From Bacillota bacterium (lineage in GTDB: Bacteria; Bacillota; Clostridia; Lachnospirales; Lachnospiraceae), in the NCBI GenBank assembly GCA_023391695.1, contig JAEWAK010000048.1, forward strand, positions 1 through 30,000: DNA of 30,000 nucleotides, read 5' to 3'. This document shows, piece after piece, positions 14,518 through 23,349 of the stretch (positions are counted from its first letter, which is position 1; each line of letters begins with the position of its first letter). The notes beneath the pieces are model-generated. The model was not told the origin of the DNA. It saw only the letters and a program-made list of their open reading frames with translations, and did no database searches. The translations under genes and the position numbers were made by a program.

Positions 14518-14618
14518 TAATAACAGTATTTGCCAGCCGGCTTCTTGTAAAAGCGACATAAATGTGATACCATTTAGAATCAGTGGTAGATCGGGCCAGG
14601 AGCCTGTCTATCTTTTTT
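14518..14618 (+). promoter_or_regulatory. Attenuator or riboswitch-like leader with intrinsic terminator
   Basis: The leader has a small GCTT/AAGC hairpin (14540-14543, 14551-14554), a perfect TAAATG/CATTTA hairpin (14559-14564, 14571-14576), and then a terminator: GGTAGA-t-CGGGC (14585-14596) pairs with GCCTG-TCTATC (14602-14612) around the loop CAGGA, followed by six T (14613-14618). GGCTTCT (14539-14545) can instead pair with AGGAGCC (14598-14604), which would break the terminator. This is the standard layout of a transcription-attenuating riboswitch. It does not match a class I know, including the purine riboswitch. Confidence 0.65.
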
Positions 14619-14680
14619 GAAAATAACCCGGAAAAAGGGTATACACCCGACAAATAATCAACTAACAGGAGGTACATATT

Positions 14681-15913
14681 ATGAAAAAAAGTAAGATACA
14701 TTCCGTATTGGTATTTGCATTAGTCATGGCCTTTATGGCTTCTGTATTTACCGGCTGTGCAGGGAAAGACGCTTCTACAGACACGACAGCAGATACGGCC
14801 GTAACAGAAGAATCCACGACAGACACACCGGAAACGGCAGCGGATGAGACGCAGTCAGAAACATCTCCTGCAGAAGCAGCCGGCTTAAAGATTGCCATTG
14901 TTACCAGCCCGTCGGGAGTAGATGACGGTTCTTTTAATGAGGATAACTATAACGGTATTTTAAACTTTATTAAGGCAAATCCCAATGCGGCTGTGACCCC
15001 GATCAATGAGTCTACCGGTGATACGGCGGCGGCTGTACAGGCTGTAGCCGATATTGTTGCAGACTATGATGTCATTGTATGCCCGGGCTTCCAGTTTGCA
15101 GGCATTTCCGGTATCGCTTTAGAAAATCCTGACAAGAAATTCGTTTTAATAGATTCTGATCCGGCAGCACAGGGAGACCAGACCATATTTGATAATATTT
15201 ATGCAATGACTTTTGCGGAACAGGAAAGCGGCTTTTTCGCGGGAATGGCAGCGGCTTTAGAAACAAAATCAGGTAAAGTGGCCGTTGTTAACGGAGTTGC
15301 TTATCCTTCCAACGTTAACTACCAGTTTGGTTTTGAATCCGGAGTCAACTATGTCAATGCATTATATGATAAGAAAGTGGAAATCGTAGAACTTCCGGCT
15401 TATGCAGGTACCGATGTAACCGGTGCCAACGTGGACGGCAATTATGTAGGTTCCTTTGCGGATGAGGCAACCGGCAAAGTCGTAGGTAATGCCTTGATTG
15501 ATGAAGGCTGCGATATTATCTTCGTTGCGGCAGGTGCTTCCGGCAATGGTGTATTCACAGCCGCAAAAGAAGCAACCGGCATAAAAGTGATCGGGTGTGA
15601 TGTTGACCAGTATAATGACGGTGTTAACGGGGATTCCAATGTAGTTCTTACTTCTGCTCTGAAAGTTATGAGTATCAATGTTGAGAGGGCATTAAATTCC
15701 GTACAGGACGGTACCTTTAAAGGAGAGAACGTAGTTCTCCAGGCGAATACCGATTCAACCGGATATGTAAGTGCCGAAGGCCGTCAGCAATTATCGGCGG
15801 ATACCATCGCTAAGTTAAATGAAGCTTATGAATTAGTAAAAACAGGAACGGTAGTACCGGCTTCCAACTTTAACGGAATCACATCCGAGGATTTCCCGGG
15901 TCTGCCTAAATAA
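14681..15913 (+). CDS. BMP-family nucleoside-binding lipoprotein of ABC importer
   Basis: The extracytoplasmic solute-binding protein of the importer encoded downstream. The 410-residue precursor has a lipoprotein signal: basic N-terminus, hydrophobic core, and lipobox FTGC with the lipidated cysteine at residue 26. A Thr/Glu/Ala-rich linker (about 29-68) precedes the BMP domain (LKIAIVTSPSGVDDGSFNE onward), whose members bind purine and pyrimidine nucleosides (PnrA/BmpA, MedP). GVSGNG-like VAAGASGNGVF and IGCDVDQYND near the ligand pocket fit the family. AGGAGG (14667-14672) fixes the start. The gene is preceded by an attenuator-like leader and followed by its own hairpin terminator at 16014, so it is likely made in excess over the other importer parts. 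Confidence 0.93.
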   Translation: MKKSKIHSVLVFALVMAFMASVFTGCAGKDASTDTTADTAVTEESTTDTPETAADETQSETSPAEAAGLKIAIVTSPSGVDDGSFNEDNYNGILNFIKANPNAAVTPINESTGDTAAAVQAVADIVADYDVIVCPGFQFAGISGIALENPDKKFVLIDSDPAAQGDQTIFDNIYAMTFAEQESGFFAGMAAALETKSGKVAVVNGVAYPSNVNYQFGFESGVNYVNALYDKKVEIVELPAYAGTDVTGANVDGNYVGSFADEATGKVVGNALIDEGCDIIFVAAGASGNGVFTAAKEATGIKVIGCDVDQYNDGVNGDSNVVLTSALKVMSINVERALNSVQDGTFKGENVVLQANTDSTGYVSAEGRQQLSADTIAKLNEAYELVKTGTVVPASNFNGITSEDFPGLPK

Positions 15914-16013
15914 AAAATACAGCCACAGCAGTTCTTGCAAACCAGAACGTGTATGAAAAATCATTGTACCGTAAATATGCTGAAGGGCAGGTTTTAGTGC
16001 TGATTGGCTTTTT

Positions 16014-16068
16014 AGAAGTTTATCGTTTTCTATTGTTAAAAAATGTAGGAAATGATAAACTTCTTTTA
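16014..16068 (+). terminator. Hairpin after the binding-protein gene, likely partial terminator
   Basis: An 18-base arm starting AGAAGTTTATC (16014-16031) pairs with 16047-16064 with two imperfections, and is followed by TTTAGG. It lies about 100 bases downstream of the stop codon and before the ATPase gene. Confidence 0.6.
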
Positions 16069-16097
16069 GGTACTTGTTAAAATTTCCATTTCTGTCA

Positions 16098-16185
16098 GGG
16101 TATGTCTGAAAACTCATTGTACTGTTCACGCTCCGCTTTGCGGTATGCTGTGCAGCCAGACAACAAGCAGTTTTCAGAAATACCC
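16098..16185. repeat. Large imperfect inverted repeat ahead of the ABC ATPase gene
   Basis: GGGTATGTCTGAAAACT (16098-16114) is inverted at 16169-16185 with one mismatch over 17 bp; the arms are 54 bases apart. The rest of the 313-base spacer (15914-16226) holds the terminator hairpin at 16014 and a short direct repeat TCATTGTACYGT (15961 and 16114). No gene is seen. Confidence 0.65.
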
Positions 16186-16226
16186 AGGAATGAACTCATA
16201 AATGAATAAATTGAAGGAGACCCAAA

Positions 16227-17765
16227 ATGCCTGATTATATTGTAGAAATGAATCACATTACTAAGAAATTTCCCGGAATCGTAGCGAATGATGACATCAC
16301 TCTGCAGATAAAAAAAGGGGAAATTTTTGCATTGCTTGGTGAAAACGGTGCCGGAAAATCAACACTGATGAGTATGCTTTTTGGCATGTATGAGCCGGAC
16401 GAAGGGGAAATCCGGATACGCGGCAGCAAAGTGAAAATAGATTCTCCAAACCATGCCACAAAGTTAAATATCGGTATGGTACACCAGCACTTTAAGCTGG
16501 TACAAAATTATACCATTGCGGAGAATATTATACTTGGTGTGGAACCGGTGAAACGGATTGCAGGGATTTTCCCTTATGTAGACCTCCCCAATGCCAGCCG
16601 TAAAATTGAAGAATTATCCAAAAAGTACGGTCTGGAAGTCGAACCATATAAAAAAATAGAAGATGTCAATGTATCCATACAGCAGCGTGTAGAAATATTA
16701 AAAATGTTATACCGTGAAGCCGAAATACTGATTTTTGATGAACCTACGGCCGTACTGACTCCCCAGGAAATTGACTTTTTGCTGGAAATTATAGAAGGAT
16801 TACGAAAAGGCGGAAAAACCATTATATTGATTACCCATAAGCTGGAAGAAATCAAGAAGGTGGCAGACCGGTGTGCCATATTATGCAGAGGTAAATTAGT
16901 TGAGGTACTGGACGTGAAGGAAACCTCCACAAAAAAGATGGCAAATCTTATGGTCGGCCGTGAAGTTAATTTTGAAACGGTGAAAAAGCCTGTAAACCCG
17001 AAGGAGGTTGTTCTGGAAGTTTCTCACCTGACCGTGAAAAACCAGGATAATTTTGAGGCAGTTAAGGACGTATCCTTTTCCATAAGAGGCGGTGAAGTAT
17101 TTGCCATAGCAGGGGTATCCGGCAACGGACAGGTGGAAATAGCGGATGCCATTGCCGGTTTAACGAAAATAAGCAGCGGAACTATTAAGCTGAACGGCAC
17201 CGATATAACGGGTTATAACATCCGGAAAAGAACCTTATGCGGTGTTTCCTACATACCGGAAGACAGGCAGAGCTTCGGACTGGTTTTGGATTTTTCCCTG
17301 TCCGATAATTTGGCGTTAAAGACATATTACAAAGAGCCCTTTGCCCCGAAAGGCATTTTAGACAAGGCCGAAATAGACCGGTTTGGCAGTAAATTAATAG
17401 AAAAATATGATATCCGGAGCGGACAGGGGGTAAAGACCCAGGTGCGCTCTATGAGCGGCGGTAACCAGCAAAAAGCCATTATAGCCAGGGAGATTGAACT
17501 TAAGTCCCCTTTAATGATTTTTGTACAGCCTACCAGGGGTTTGGATATTGGGGCAATCGAAAACATACATAACATGATTTTGCGGGAACGGGATAACGGA
17601 AAAGCAATTCTGCTTATATCCCTGGAACTGGACGAGATTATGAATGTATCGGATACCATTGGAGTTATATATAATGGGCAGTTCCAGAATATTGCAGATA
17701 CCAAATCATTAACTGCCAATGAAGTCGGAGAATTTATGATGGGGGTAAAACATGAAGAAAGATAA
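16227..17765 (+). CDS. Nucleoside ABC importer, double ATPase subunit
   Basis: A 512-residue protein with two ABC domains in tandem that powers nucleoside uptake (NupO/YufO type). Domain 1 (about 5-250): Walker A GENGAGKST (38-46), Q-loop VHQHFKL, Walker B ILIFDEPTAVL (D171, E172). Domain 2 (about 260-505) is the degenerate type usual in this family: its Walker A is GVSGNGQVE and its Walker B reads LMIFVQPTRGLD, lacking the Asp-Glu pair, while the signature MSGGNQQK is intact. So one competent ATP site is expected, as in ribose- and nucleoside-type importers. GAAGGAGA precedes the ATG. The end overlaps the next gene by 14 bases. Confidence 0.95.
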   Translation: MPDYIVEMNHITKKFPGIVANDDITLQIKKGEIFALLGENGAGKSTLMSMLFGMYEPDEGEIRIRGSKVKIDSPNHATKLNIGMVHQHFKLVQNYTIAENIILGVEPVKRIAGIFPYVDLPNASRKIEELSKKYGLEVEPYKKIEDVNVSIQQRVEILKMLYREAEILIFDEPTAVLTPQEIDFLLEIIEGLRKGGKTIILITHKLEEIKKVADRCAILCRGKLVEVLDVKETSTKKMANLMVGREVNFETVKKPVNPKEVVLEVSHLTVKNQDNFEAVKDVSFSIRGGEVFAIAGVSGNGQVEIADAIAGLTKISSGTIKLNGTDITGYNIRKRTLCGVSYIPEDRQSFGLVLDFSLSDNLALKTYYKEPFAPKGILDKAEIDRFGSKLIEKYDIRSGQGVKTQVRSMSGGNQQKAIIAREIELKSPLMIFVQPTRGLDIGAIENIHNMILRERDNGKAILLISLELDEIMNVSDTIGVIYNGQFQNIADTKSLTANEVGEFMMGVKHEER

Positions 17766-18936
17766 GTCAAAACCGGTTAGATCAGGGAAGCGACCTAATT
17801 CATCCCCTGATTCAGGAAACAACCGCATTCCCTTACTAGGCAATGAAAAATGGCAGCCGGTTACCATTCCCTTATTTTCCATTCTTTTAAGTTTGATTGC
17901 CGCTGCGGTTGTAATATTACTTATTGGAAAAAATCCCTTCAGTGCTTTTTTGAACCTGCTTCAGGGCTCCGGTATACTGCCGAAGCCTTCCTATGCAGGA
18001 TACAAAAGCATCCTGACGGATTTTTTAAGCCTCTTAAATGCCTTGACGCCCCTGCTATTTGCTTCTTTGGCAGTAGCGGTGGCCTATAAAGCCGGCCTGT
18101 TTAATATCGGTGTATCCGGCATGATGCTGGCAGCGGGCTTTACGGCAATGGCGGCAGTCGGCTACAGCGGTTTGAACAGCTTTCTTGCAAAACCTGCCGT
18201 ATTGCTCATAGGAATCCTGGTAGGAGCGGTTATGGGCGCTTTCGTGGGATGGCTCAAATACCGGTTTAATATTAATGAAGTTGTTTCGACCATAATGCTG
18301 AATAACATTGCCCAGTATGTATTTGGTTTCTTTATTAATACCTATTTCATAGATCCCGTATCCAGACAGTCCAGATATATCCTGGACAGTTCCAGGTTAA
18401 CACTGGTGAACTTAGAATACGGAGGCCTTAAAATGGACATACCCCTTGGGTTTATTTTGGCAATTGCAGCTGCTTTATTCCTTAAGTTTTTTATGGATAA
18501 AACCGTACCCGGCTATGAGATAAAAACCGTTGGTGCCAGCCGGAATGCAGCAAAATATGCCGGTATTAACGTTGGTAAAAATATCGTTTTAGCCATGGTC
18601 ATATCCGGTGCCCTGGCAGGCCTTGCCGGTGTTACCTATTATCTGGGTTATTTTTCTTCCATACAGCCCAAGGTATTATCCGGCGTAGGGTATGATGCCA
18701 TTGCCGTTTCCCTTTTAGGTAACTCCAATCCGGTCGGGATTATGTTTTCTTCCTTACTCATTTCCATTATCAGTAAAGGAAGCACCTATATGAGTTCCAT
18801 TGCAGGAATCGATCAGGATATTGCATCTGTTATTACCGGGCTGATATTACTGTTCAGTGCCTGCGGCGAATATATTAAATTTAAAATCAGACGTTTACAG
18901 GATAAGCAGACGGAACGAAAGGAGAGTGAAGCTTAA
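17752..18936 (+). CDS. Nucleoside ABC importer permease (NupP-like)
   Basis: A 394-residue polytopic membrane protein of the BPD_transp_2 (branched-chain amino acid/ribose/nucleoside) permease family. After a basic cytoplasmic N-terminus (about 1-35) come roughly eight to ten hydrophobic segments; GLFNIGVSGMMLAAGFTAM and NEVVSTIMLNNIA are hallmark segments of YufP/NupP permeases, and YAGINVGKNIVLAMVISG is the conserved coupling region. It overlaps the ATPase gene by 14 bases at its start, and its stop codon shares one base with the start of the second permease, so the three are translationally coupled. It forms the heterodimeric channel with the next gene product. Confidence 0.93.
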   Translation: MKKDKSKPVRSGKRPNSSPDSGNNRIPLLGNEKWQPVTIPLFSILLSLIAAAVVILLIGKNPFSAFLNLLQGSGILPKPSYAGYKSILTDFLSLLNALTPLLFASLAVAVAYKAGLFNIGVSGMMLAAGFTAMAAVGYSGLNSFLAKPAVLLIGILVGAVMGAFVGWLKYRFNINEVVSTIMLNNIAQYVFGFFINTYFIDPVSRQSRYILDSSRLTLVNLEYGGLKMDIPLGFILAIAAALFLKFFMDKTVPGYEIKTVGASRNAAKYAGINVGKNIVLAMVISGALAGLAGVTYYLGYFSSIQPKVLSGVGYDAIAVSLLGNSNPVGIMFSSLLISIISKGSTYMSSIAGIDQDIASVITGLILLFSACGEYIKFKIRRLQDKQTERKESEA

Positions 18937-19895
18937 TGGATACGATAATTATTGACGGTTTGTCCTTTGCTCTGCCTCTCTTTATTATGGCAATCGGTGG
19001 CATATATTGTGAAAAAAGCGGTATTACGAATTTAGCCATTGAGGGCTTACAAGGTTTCGGAGCTTTTTTCGGGGCTTTGGCCGTGGTATTGATCTCCAAT
19101 TTTGCAAAAGCAGATCTGGAATCCTTATTCTTTCCGGCAATCCTGTTTGCCATGCTGGGAGGTATGTTTTTTTCCATATTGCATGCCGTACTCTGTATTA
19201 ACTTTAAGGCAAACCAGGTAATCAGCGGTGTGGTAATCAATATCTTATCAGCCGCCCTGACCAGTTTTTTGACCAGTCAAATAAATAAAAATGCTTTCGG
19301 TGCCGCATCGGATAAATTCCAGTTAGGCGTTTCCAAGCGTTTTACCATCGGAGGGATATCCGAGCTGCCGGTTATAGGTGCTGTTTTTAAGAATATTTAC
19401 CCCTTTGAGATCGTCATTCTGGTAATTGCTTTTTTTGCATGGTATGTACTTTATAAAACCAGATACGGCTTGCGACTGCGGGCCTGCGGTGACAATCCCC
19501 ATTCGGTGGACGCGGCCGGTGCGTCGGTATCCCGTATCCGGTTTGCTGCTGTTATGGTTTCCGGCGCTTTGTCCGGTTTAGGCGGCATGTGTTTTGCCTA
19601 TTCCATTTCCGCTAATTTTTCACCGAATATATACATGGGTTACGGCTATCTTGCCATAGCCGCTTTGATCTTTGGGAACTGGAAGATACTCCCCGCTCTG
19701 GGGGCATGTCTGCTGTTTGGTTTTGCCAAATCCGGCGGTTACCGGATCGTGCAGTTGATGAAATTACCAAGTGCCTATTCGGATTTAATCATGATTCTGC
19801 CCTATGTTTTAACTTTATTGCTTCTGATATTTTTCTCCAAGACCAACCGGGCTCCCAGGGCATTGGGAGAAATTTATGATAAAGGGAAGCGTTAG
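18936..19895 (+). CDS. Nucleoside ABC importer permease (NupQ-like)
   Basis: A 319-residue BPD_transp_2 permease, the partner of the preceding one. Diagnostic stretches are GGIYCEKSGITNLAIEGLQG near the N-terminus, ANQVISGVVINILSAALTSF, and GLRLRACGDNPHSVDAAGAS, the cytoplasmic coupling loop. About eight membrane spans can be counted. The ATG overlaps the upstream TAA by one base (TAATG). The family analogue in Bacillus is YufQ/NupQ. The following deaminase gene starts 44 bases downstream with its own strong RBS, so the importer and the enzyme likely share one transcript. Confidence 0.93.
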   Translation: MDTIIIDGLSFALPLFIMAIGGIYCEKSGITNLAIEGLQGFGAFFGALAVVLISNFAKADLESLFFPAILFAMLGGMFFSILHAVLCINFKANQVISGVVINILSAALTSFLTSQINKNAFGAASDKFQLGVSKRFTIGGISELPVIGAVFKNIYPFEIVILVIAFFAWYVLYKTRYGLRLRACGDNPHSVDAAGASVSRIRFAAVMVSGALSGLGGMCFAYSISANFSPNIYMGYGYLAIAALIFGNWKILPALGACLLFGFAKSGGYRIVQLMKLPSAYSDLIMILPYVLTLLLLIFFSKTNRAPRALGEIYDKGKR

Positions 19896-19939
19896 TAAAA
19901 GCTTTGCAGGCAGTTTAAATTTAATGTATAGGAGGCAAC

Positions 19940-21223
19940 ATGAACATTCGGTTTTATAATGCGAAAATCTTAACTTTAGCAAATGGCTTTCAGGTACAGG
20001 AAGGCGAATTATGGGTAAAAGGCAATCGGATTGCTTATGTCGGGGAAGGCGGCGGCTGTCCTGACTTTCCATTGGAGCGGGAGATAGATGCCAGAGGTAA
20101 TCTGATTCTGCCCGGCTTTAAAAATGCCCATACCCATTCTGCCATGACCTTCCTAAGATCCTATGCGGATGACCTGCCGCTCCTTGACTGGCTGAATACC
20201 CAGGTATTTCCCATGGAAGCAAAACTTACGGGGGAAGAGATGTATCATTTGTCCAAACTGGCAATCCTTGAGTATCTCACCAGCGGTATTACCGCCAATT
20301 TTGATATGTATTTCTGCCCGGAAGATGTGACCAGGGCTTCCATTGAAATGGGCTTTCGGACGGTGATGTGCGGAGGAATCAGCCGCTTTACCGGTGAAAC
20401 TGATTATGCCCTGGATCTATTGGAAGGGTATTATGGAAAGTTTAATCATTTTCATGAATTAATCGGATTCTGCCTTGGATTCCATGCGGAATATACGGCA
20501 CCCGGGCCATTGCTTAAGGGAATTGCTGCTTTGGCGGCAAAATACAAGGCGCCTGTATATACCCATATGTCGGAAAGTGAGCCCGAAGTTAAGCAGTGTA
20601 TCAGTCAAAATGGTACGACTCCTCCCTGTTACCTTGACAGTCTTGGTATCTTTCAGTACGGCGGCGGAGGATTTCACTGTGTGCATATGACGGATGAGGA
20701 TTTAGCCCTGATGAAAAACAAAAACTTAACGGTTGTTACCTGTCCCGCATCCAATGCAAAACTTGCCAGCGGTATTGCGCCGGTTAAACGGATGGCGGAT
20801 ATGGACATCCGTATCGCCATCGGAACCGACGGGCCTGCCAGCAACAACTGCCTGGATATGTTCCGGGAAATGTTTTTGACAACCGCATTGCAGAAGTTAA
20901 AAGAGCAGGATGCCTCTGCGCAGGATGCCGATCAGGTACTGGCTATGGCAACCCTGGGGGGTGCAGGTGCAATGGGATTAAAAGACTGTGATACCCTGGA
21001 AGCAGGAAAGTATGCGGATTTGATTCTGATAGATCTTCACCAGCCCAATATGCAGCCAATTAACAATATTACAAAAAATATCGTATACAGCGGCAGTAAA
21101 CAGAATGTAAAACTGACCATGGTAAACGGCCGCATATTGTATGAAAATAATAATTTTTATGTCGGTGAAGATGCGGAGGCAATTTATTCAAAAGCAAATG
21201 AAATAATTAACAGTAAAAGGTGA
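19940..21223 (+). CDS. Amidohydrolase, MTA/SAH or adenosine deaminase type
   Basis: A 427-residue metal-dependent deaminase of the TrzN/AtzB/MtaD branch, which deaminates 5'-methylthioadenosine, S-adenosylhomocysteine or adenosine. Metal ligands are H64 and H66 in NAHTHSAMT, H209 in YTHMSESE with E212 next to it, H246 or H249 in FHCVHM, and D297 in IGTDGPASNN. The DDLPLLDWLNTQVFPMEAKL segment is typical of MTA/SAH deaminases. An AGGAGG-type RBS precedes the ATG. Lying directly after a nucleoside importer, it probably acts on imported purine nucleosides, making inosine-type products for the PunA enzyme encoded upstream; that is an inference. A cytosine- or guanine-deaminase role is less likely from the motif set. 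Confidence 0.88.
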   Translation: MNIRFYNAKILTLANGFQVQEGELWVKGNRIAYVGEGGGCPDFPLEREIDARGNLILPGFKNAHTHSAMTFLRSYADDLPLLDWLNTQVFPMEAKLTGEEMYHLSKLAILEYLTSGITANFDMYFCPEDVTRASIEMGFRTVMCGGISRFTGETDYALDLLEGYYGKFNHFHELIGFCLGFHAEYTAPGPLLKGIAALAAKYKAPVYTHMSESEPEVKQCISQNGTTPPCYLDSLGIFQYGGGGFHCVHMTDEDLALMKNKNLTVVTCPASNAKLASGIAPVKRMADMDIRIAIGTDGPASNNCLDMFREMFLTTALQKLKEQDASAQDADQVLAMATLGGAGAMGLKDCDTLEAGKYADLILIDLHQPNMQPINNITKNIVYSGSKQNVKLTMVNGRILYENNNFYVGEDAEAIYSKANEIINSKR

Positions 21224-21312
21224 AATAAGGTAAAATATAAAACCAGCTGCCGGACCTTGGCGGGAATGTGGGAAGTAATGGGGTGTTTGACGGATGATTA
21301 ATAATTTAAAAT

Positions 21313-23349
21313 TTAATAATGGATCGGCGGCACCTGAACCGGTAAGGTATCAAAAGCTTTCAAAGAGCCTTCTGCAACCTGATAAAGCCGGCTGTGGCAC
21401 CTTTTCATGGCATCCGCCATTTCCTTATATTCCTGCATACATACGTCCAGAATTCCGATCTGGTAATTTTCACCGTCAAAGCGTCCCAGGCAGCTCTGGT
21501 CATTTAACTGAAAATAATGTGCGCCAAGGAAATATTTGCTTAAACTTCCCTGTTCCACATAATAGCGGTAGGCCGTTCCTCTTTCTGCCTGATTTGCCAC
21601 ACCTTTAATACCGTGGGCTGTCAGGCCTGCATCTAAAGCCCCCTGGTGGAATTCCCCTATCATAACGGGCATACTTAGTAACTGCCCAAGCTCATCCGCT
21701 TCTTTAAGGGGTGAGAACTGGTAGCTGTTAATGGAAAATACTTCAAAGTTTTCATAGCCGCCCAAAAGGCTGTGATCCGTAATATAAGCGTACCGCATTC
21801 CTAAATTCAAATGGTTCCGGTCTATTTCCCGGCAGGCTTTTGAAGGTATCCGGACATACTCCGTGATCATATCTTTTGAGAACACGGTCAGATCTTTCTT
21901 GGCCTCCCCGGATAAGGAGCAGGCATGATAAATTGGCCGGGATAACTCCTCAAAGCCTGTAAGGTCAAGATTCCATGCAGTATTAAACGCAGCTATGGTT
22001 TCATATTTATCCTTAATCCTTCTGGTAAATTCATTTCTGGAAGCCGTAGGGTAAGGATTTGCCAGCATTTCTTCCGCAATGTTTAAATCGTATACGAAAG
22101 CCCAGGCCGGTTCGTTCCGCATGAAATATCCAATCAGGTATGGATCGTCCTTAAATTGTGTCAGGCCCAGGGCATACTTTTCAGAAGAGATTTTAAATTC
22201 CTTGGCATAAACATCGGGAAAATCCCTGAAGATTTTTATTTCCGTAGTGGGGTAACCCTGGCTGTATCTATCCAGCGGAATAACATAGGGCATTCCCGCA
22301 TAGCGGATAAATTTAAGCTCCGACCAATTCCCAAGAGTATTAATTCCCCATTGGTATAAATACATTTTTACAATTCCGGCCCATTTCTGCCACCAATCTT
22401 TTTCCCCAAAAGCGGCAATCAAATTTGCTATCCCGTAATTGAAGAGTTCAATATTCTGTCCAAACCGGTTGCTGTGTTCATAAGCTTCCTGATATTCTCC
22501 TTTTTTATCAGGCAGAAAACTGCACCAGGGACGGACAGTATCTATCCGTGTATCATTTCCCGGCAGGATGCAGTCAATTCCGGAGGAGATAAATGCATTT
22601 CCCTCGGGATCGGCAAGCCACCAGCGTTTTCCGTCATATTCCGTATGGAACCACCCGGTTTTCGTAAGAGGTTTTTGTGTCCAGCCGCCGTACCGGTCCC
22701 ATTCTTTATAAGGATATTGGTAATCGTAGTTAGTGGCTTTTTGTGAAAGCTTATTTAAAAAGATATTGCAGGTTTCCCGGTCCGGTATCTTCGTATCCCA
22801 TTTCTTTGGAATCCACTGGCCTAATTCATCCATCCGCTTTTCCTCCTCCAGGATAATTTCCGGCATTGTATCCGATAAATACAGGTTGCGGATTCTTATT
22901 CCATGTTCTTTCGAATAGGGCATGGTAGTAATATGTAGCTCCGCAACTTCCTCCATCCGGATCGGTTTGCCGAATACGGTCATTTTTAGCCTTCCTGGAG
23001 TTCGGGGAGGAAATATATCCTGGCTGTTCAGTAATTCCAGACTGACGGGCACCATTAAATTAATCTGGGGCAGTAAGCCGAAAATCATGCGAAAATCCGC
23101 CTCAGTACCTTCTTGCGGTGCCATTCTGTAAACATTCACCTGAAGACACATGGAATATTCTTCAAGTACCTCTGCTTCAAAAACAATATATTTCATTTTT
23201 TCAAAAGAGAGGTCACGAAAAGTCACATGGTCCCTCTTATAAATACATAAATCCAAACCTTCGGGAGGGCAGATAAATTCACTGAATTCGGCCGTATGCA
23301 GTACCTCTTTCCCTTTTAATATCTCATAGTTCTGCTGATAAGATTTCAT
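21313..23349 (-). CDS. GH50-like glycoside hydrolase (beta-agarase/beta-galactosidase type)
   Basis: A 678-residue enzyme with an N-terminal beta-sandwich-like region (about 1-165) and a C-terminal clan GH-A (alpha/beta)8 barrel (about 185-650). The probable acid/base is E413 in YFMRNEPAWAF, and the nucleophile E566 in PVMIGEFHQGALDAG. The later FQLNDQSCLGRFDGENYQIG stretch closely resembles GH50 beta-agarases, which release agarobiose. There is no signal peptide, so it acts in the cytoplasm, on imported oligosaccharides rather than on agar itself. CAGGAGG precedes the ATG. It is divergent from the AraC regulator. Family assignment to GH50 itself, rather than a neighbouring undescribed GH-A family, needs a profile search. 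Confidence 0.75.
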   Translation of the reverse strand: MKSYQQNYEILKGKEVLHTAEFSEFICPPEGLDLCIYKRDHVTFRDLSFEKMKYIVFEAEVLEEYSMCLQVNVYRMAPQEGTEADFRMIFGLLPQINLMVPVSLELLNSQDIFPPRTPGRLKMTVFGKPIRMEEVAELHITTMPYSKEHGIRIRNLYLSDTMPEIILEEEKRMDELGQWIPKKWDTKIPDRETCNIFLNKLSQKATNYDYQYPYKEWDRYGGWTQKPLTKTGWFHTEYDGKRWWLADPEGNAFISSGIDCILPGNDTRIDTVRPWCSFLPDKKGEYQEAYEHSNRFGQNIELFNYGIANLIAAFGEKDWWQKWAGIVKMYLYQWGINTLGNWSELKFIRYAGMPYVIPLDRYSQGYPTTEIKIFRDFPDVYAKEFKISSEKYALGLTQFKDDPYLIGYFMRNEPAWAFVYDLNIAEEMLANPYPTASRNEFTRRIKDKYETIAAFNTAWNLDLTGFEELSRPIYHACSLSGEAKKDLTVFSKDMITEYVRIPSKACREIDRNHLNLGMRYAYITDHSLLGGYENFEVFSINSYQFSPLKEADELGQLLSMPVMIGEFHQGALDAGLTAHGIKGVANQAERGTAYRYYVEQGSLSKYFLGAHYFQLNDQSCLGRFDGENYQIGILDVCMQEYKEMADAMKRCHSRLYQVAEGSLKAFDTLPVQVPPIHY

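Noticed and set aside
14518..14680. Purine riboswitch before the BMP operon
   Set aside because: The conserved purine-aptamer core (TATA near P1 and the TCTACC/GGG loops in the right order) is not present, even though the leader has a terminator.
16227..17765. Defective ATPase because the second Walker B lacks Asp-Glu
   Set aside because: A degenerate second nucleotide site (VQPTRGLD-type) is normal for nucleoside and ribose-type double ATPases.
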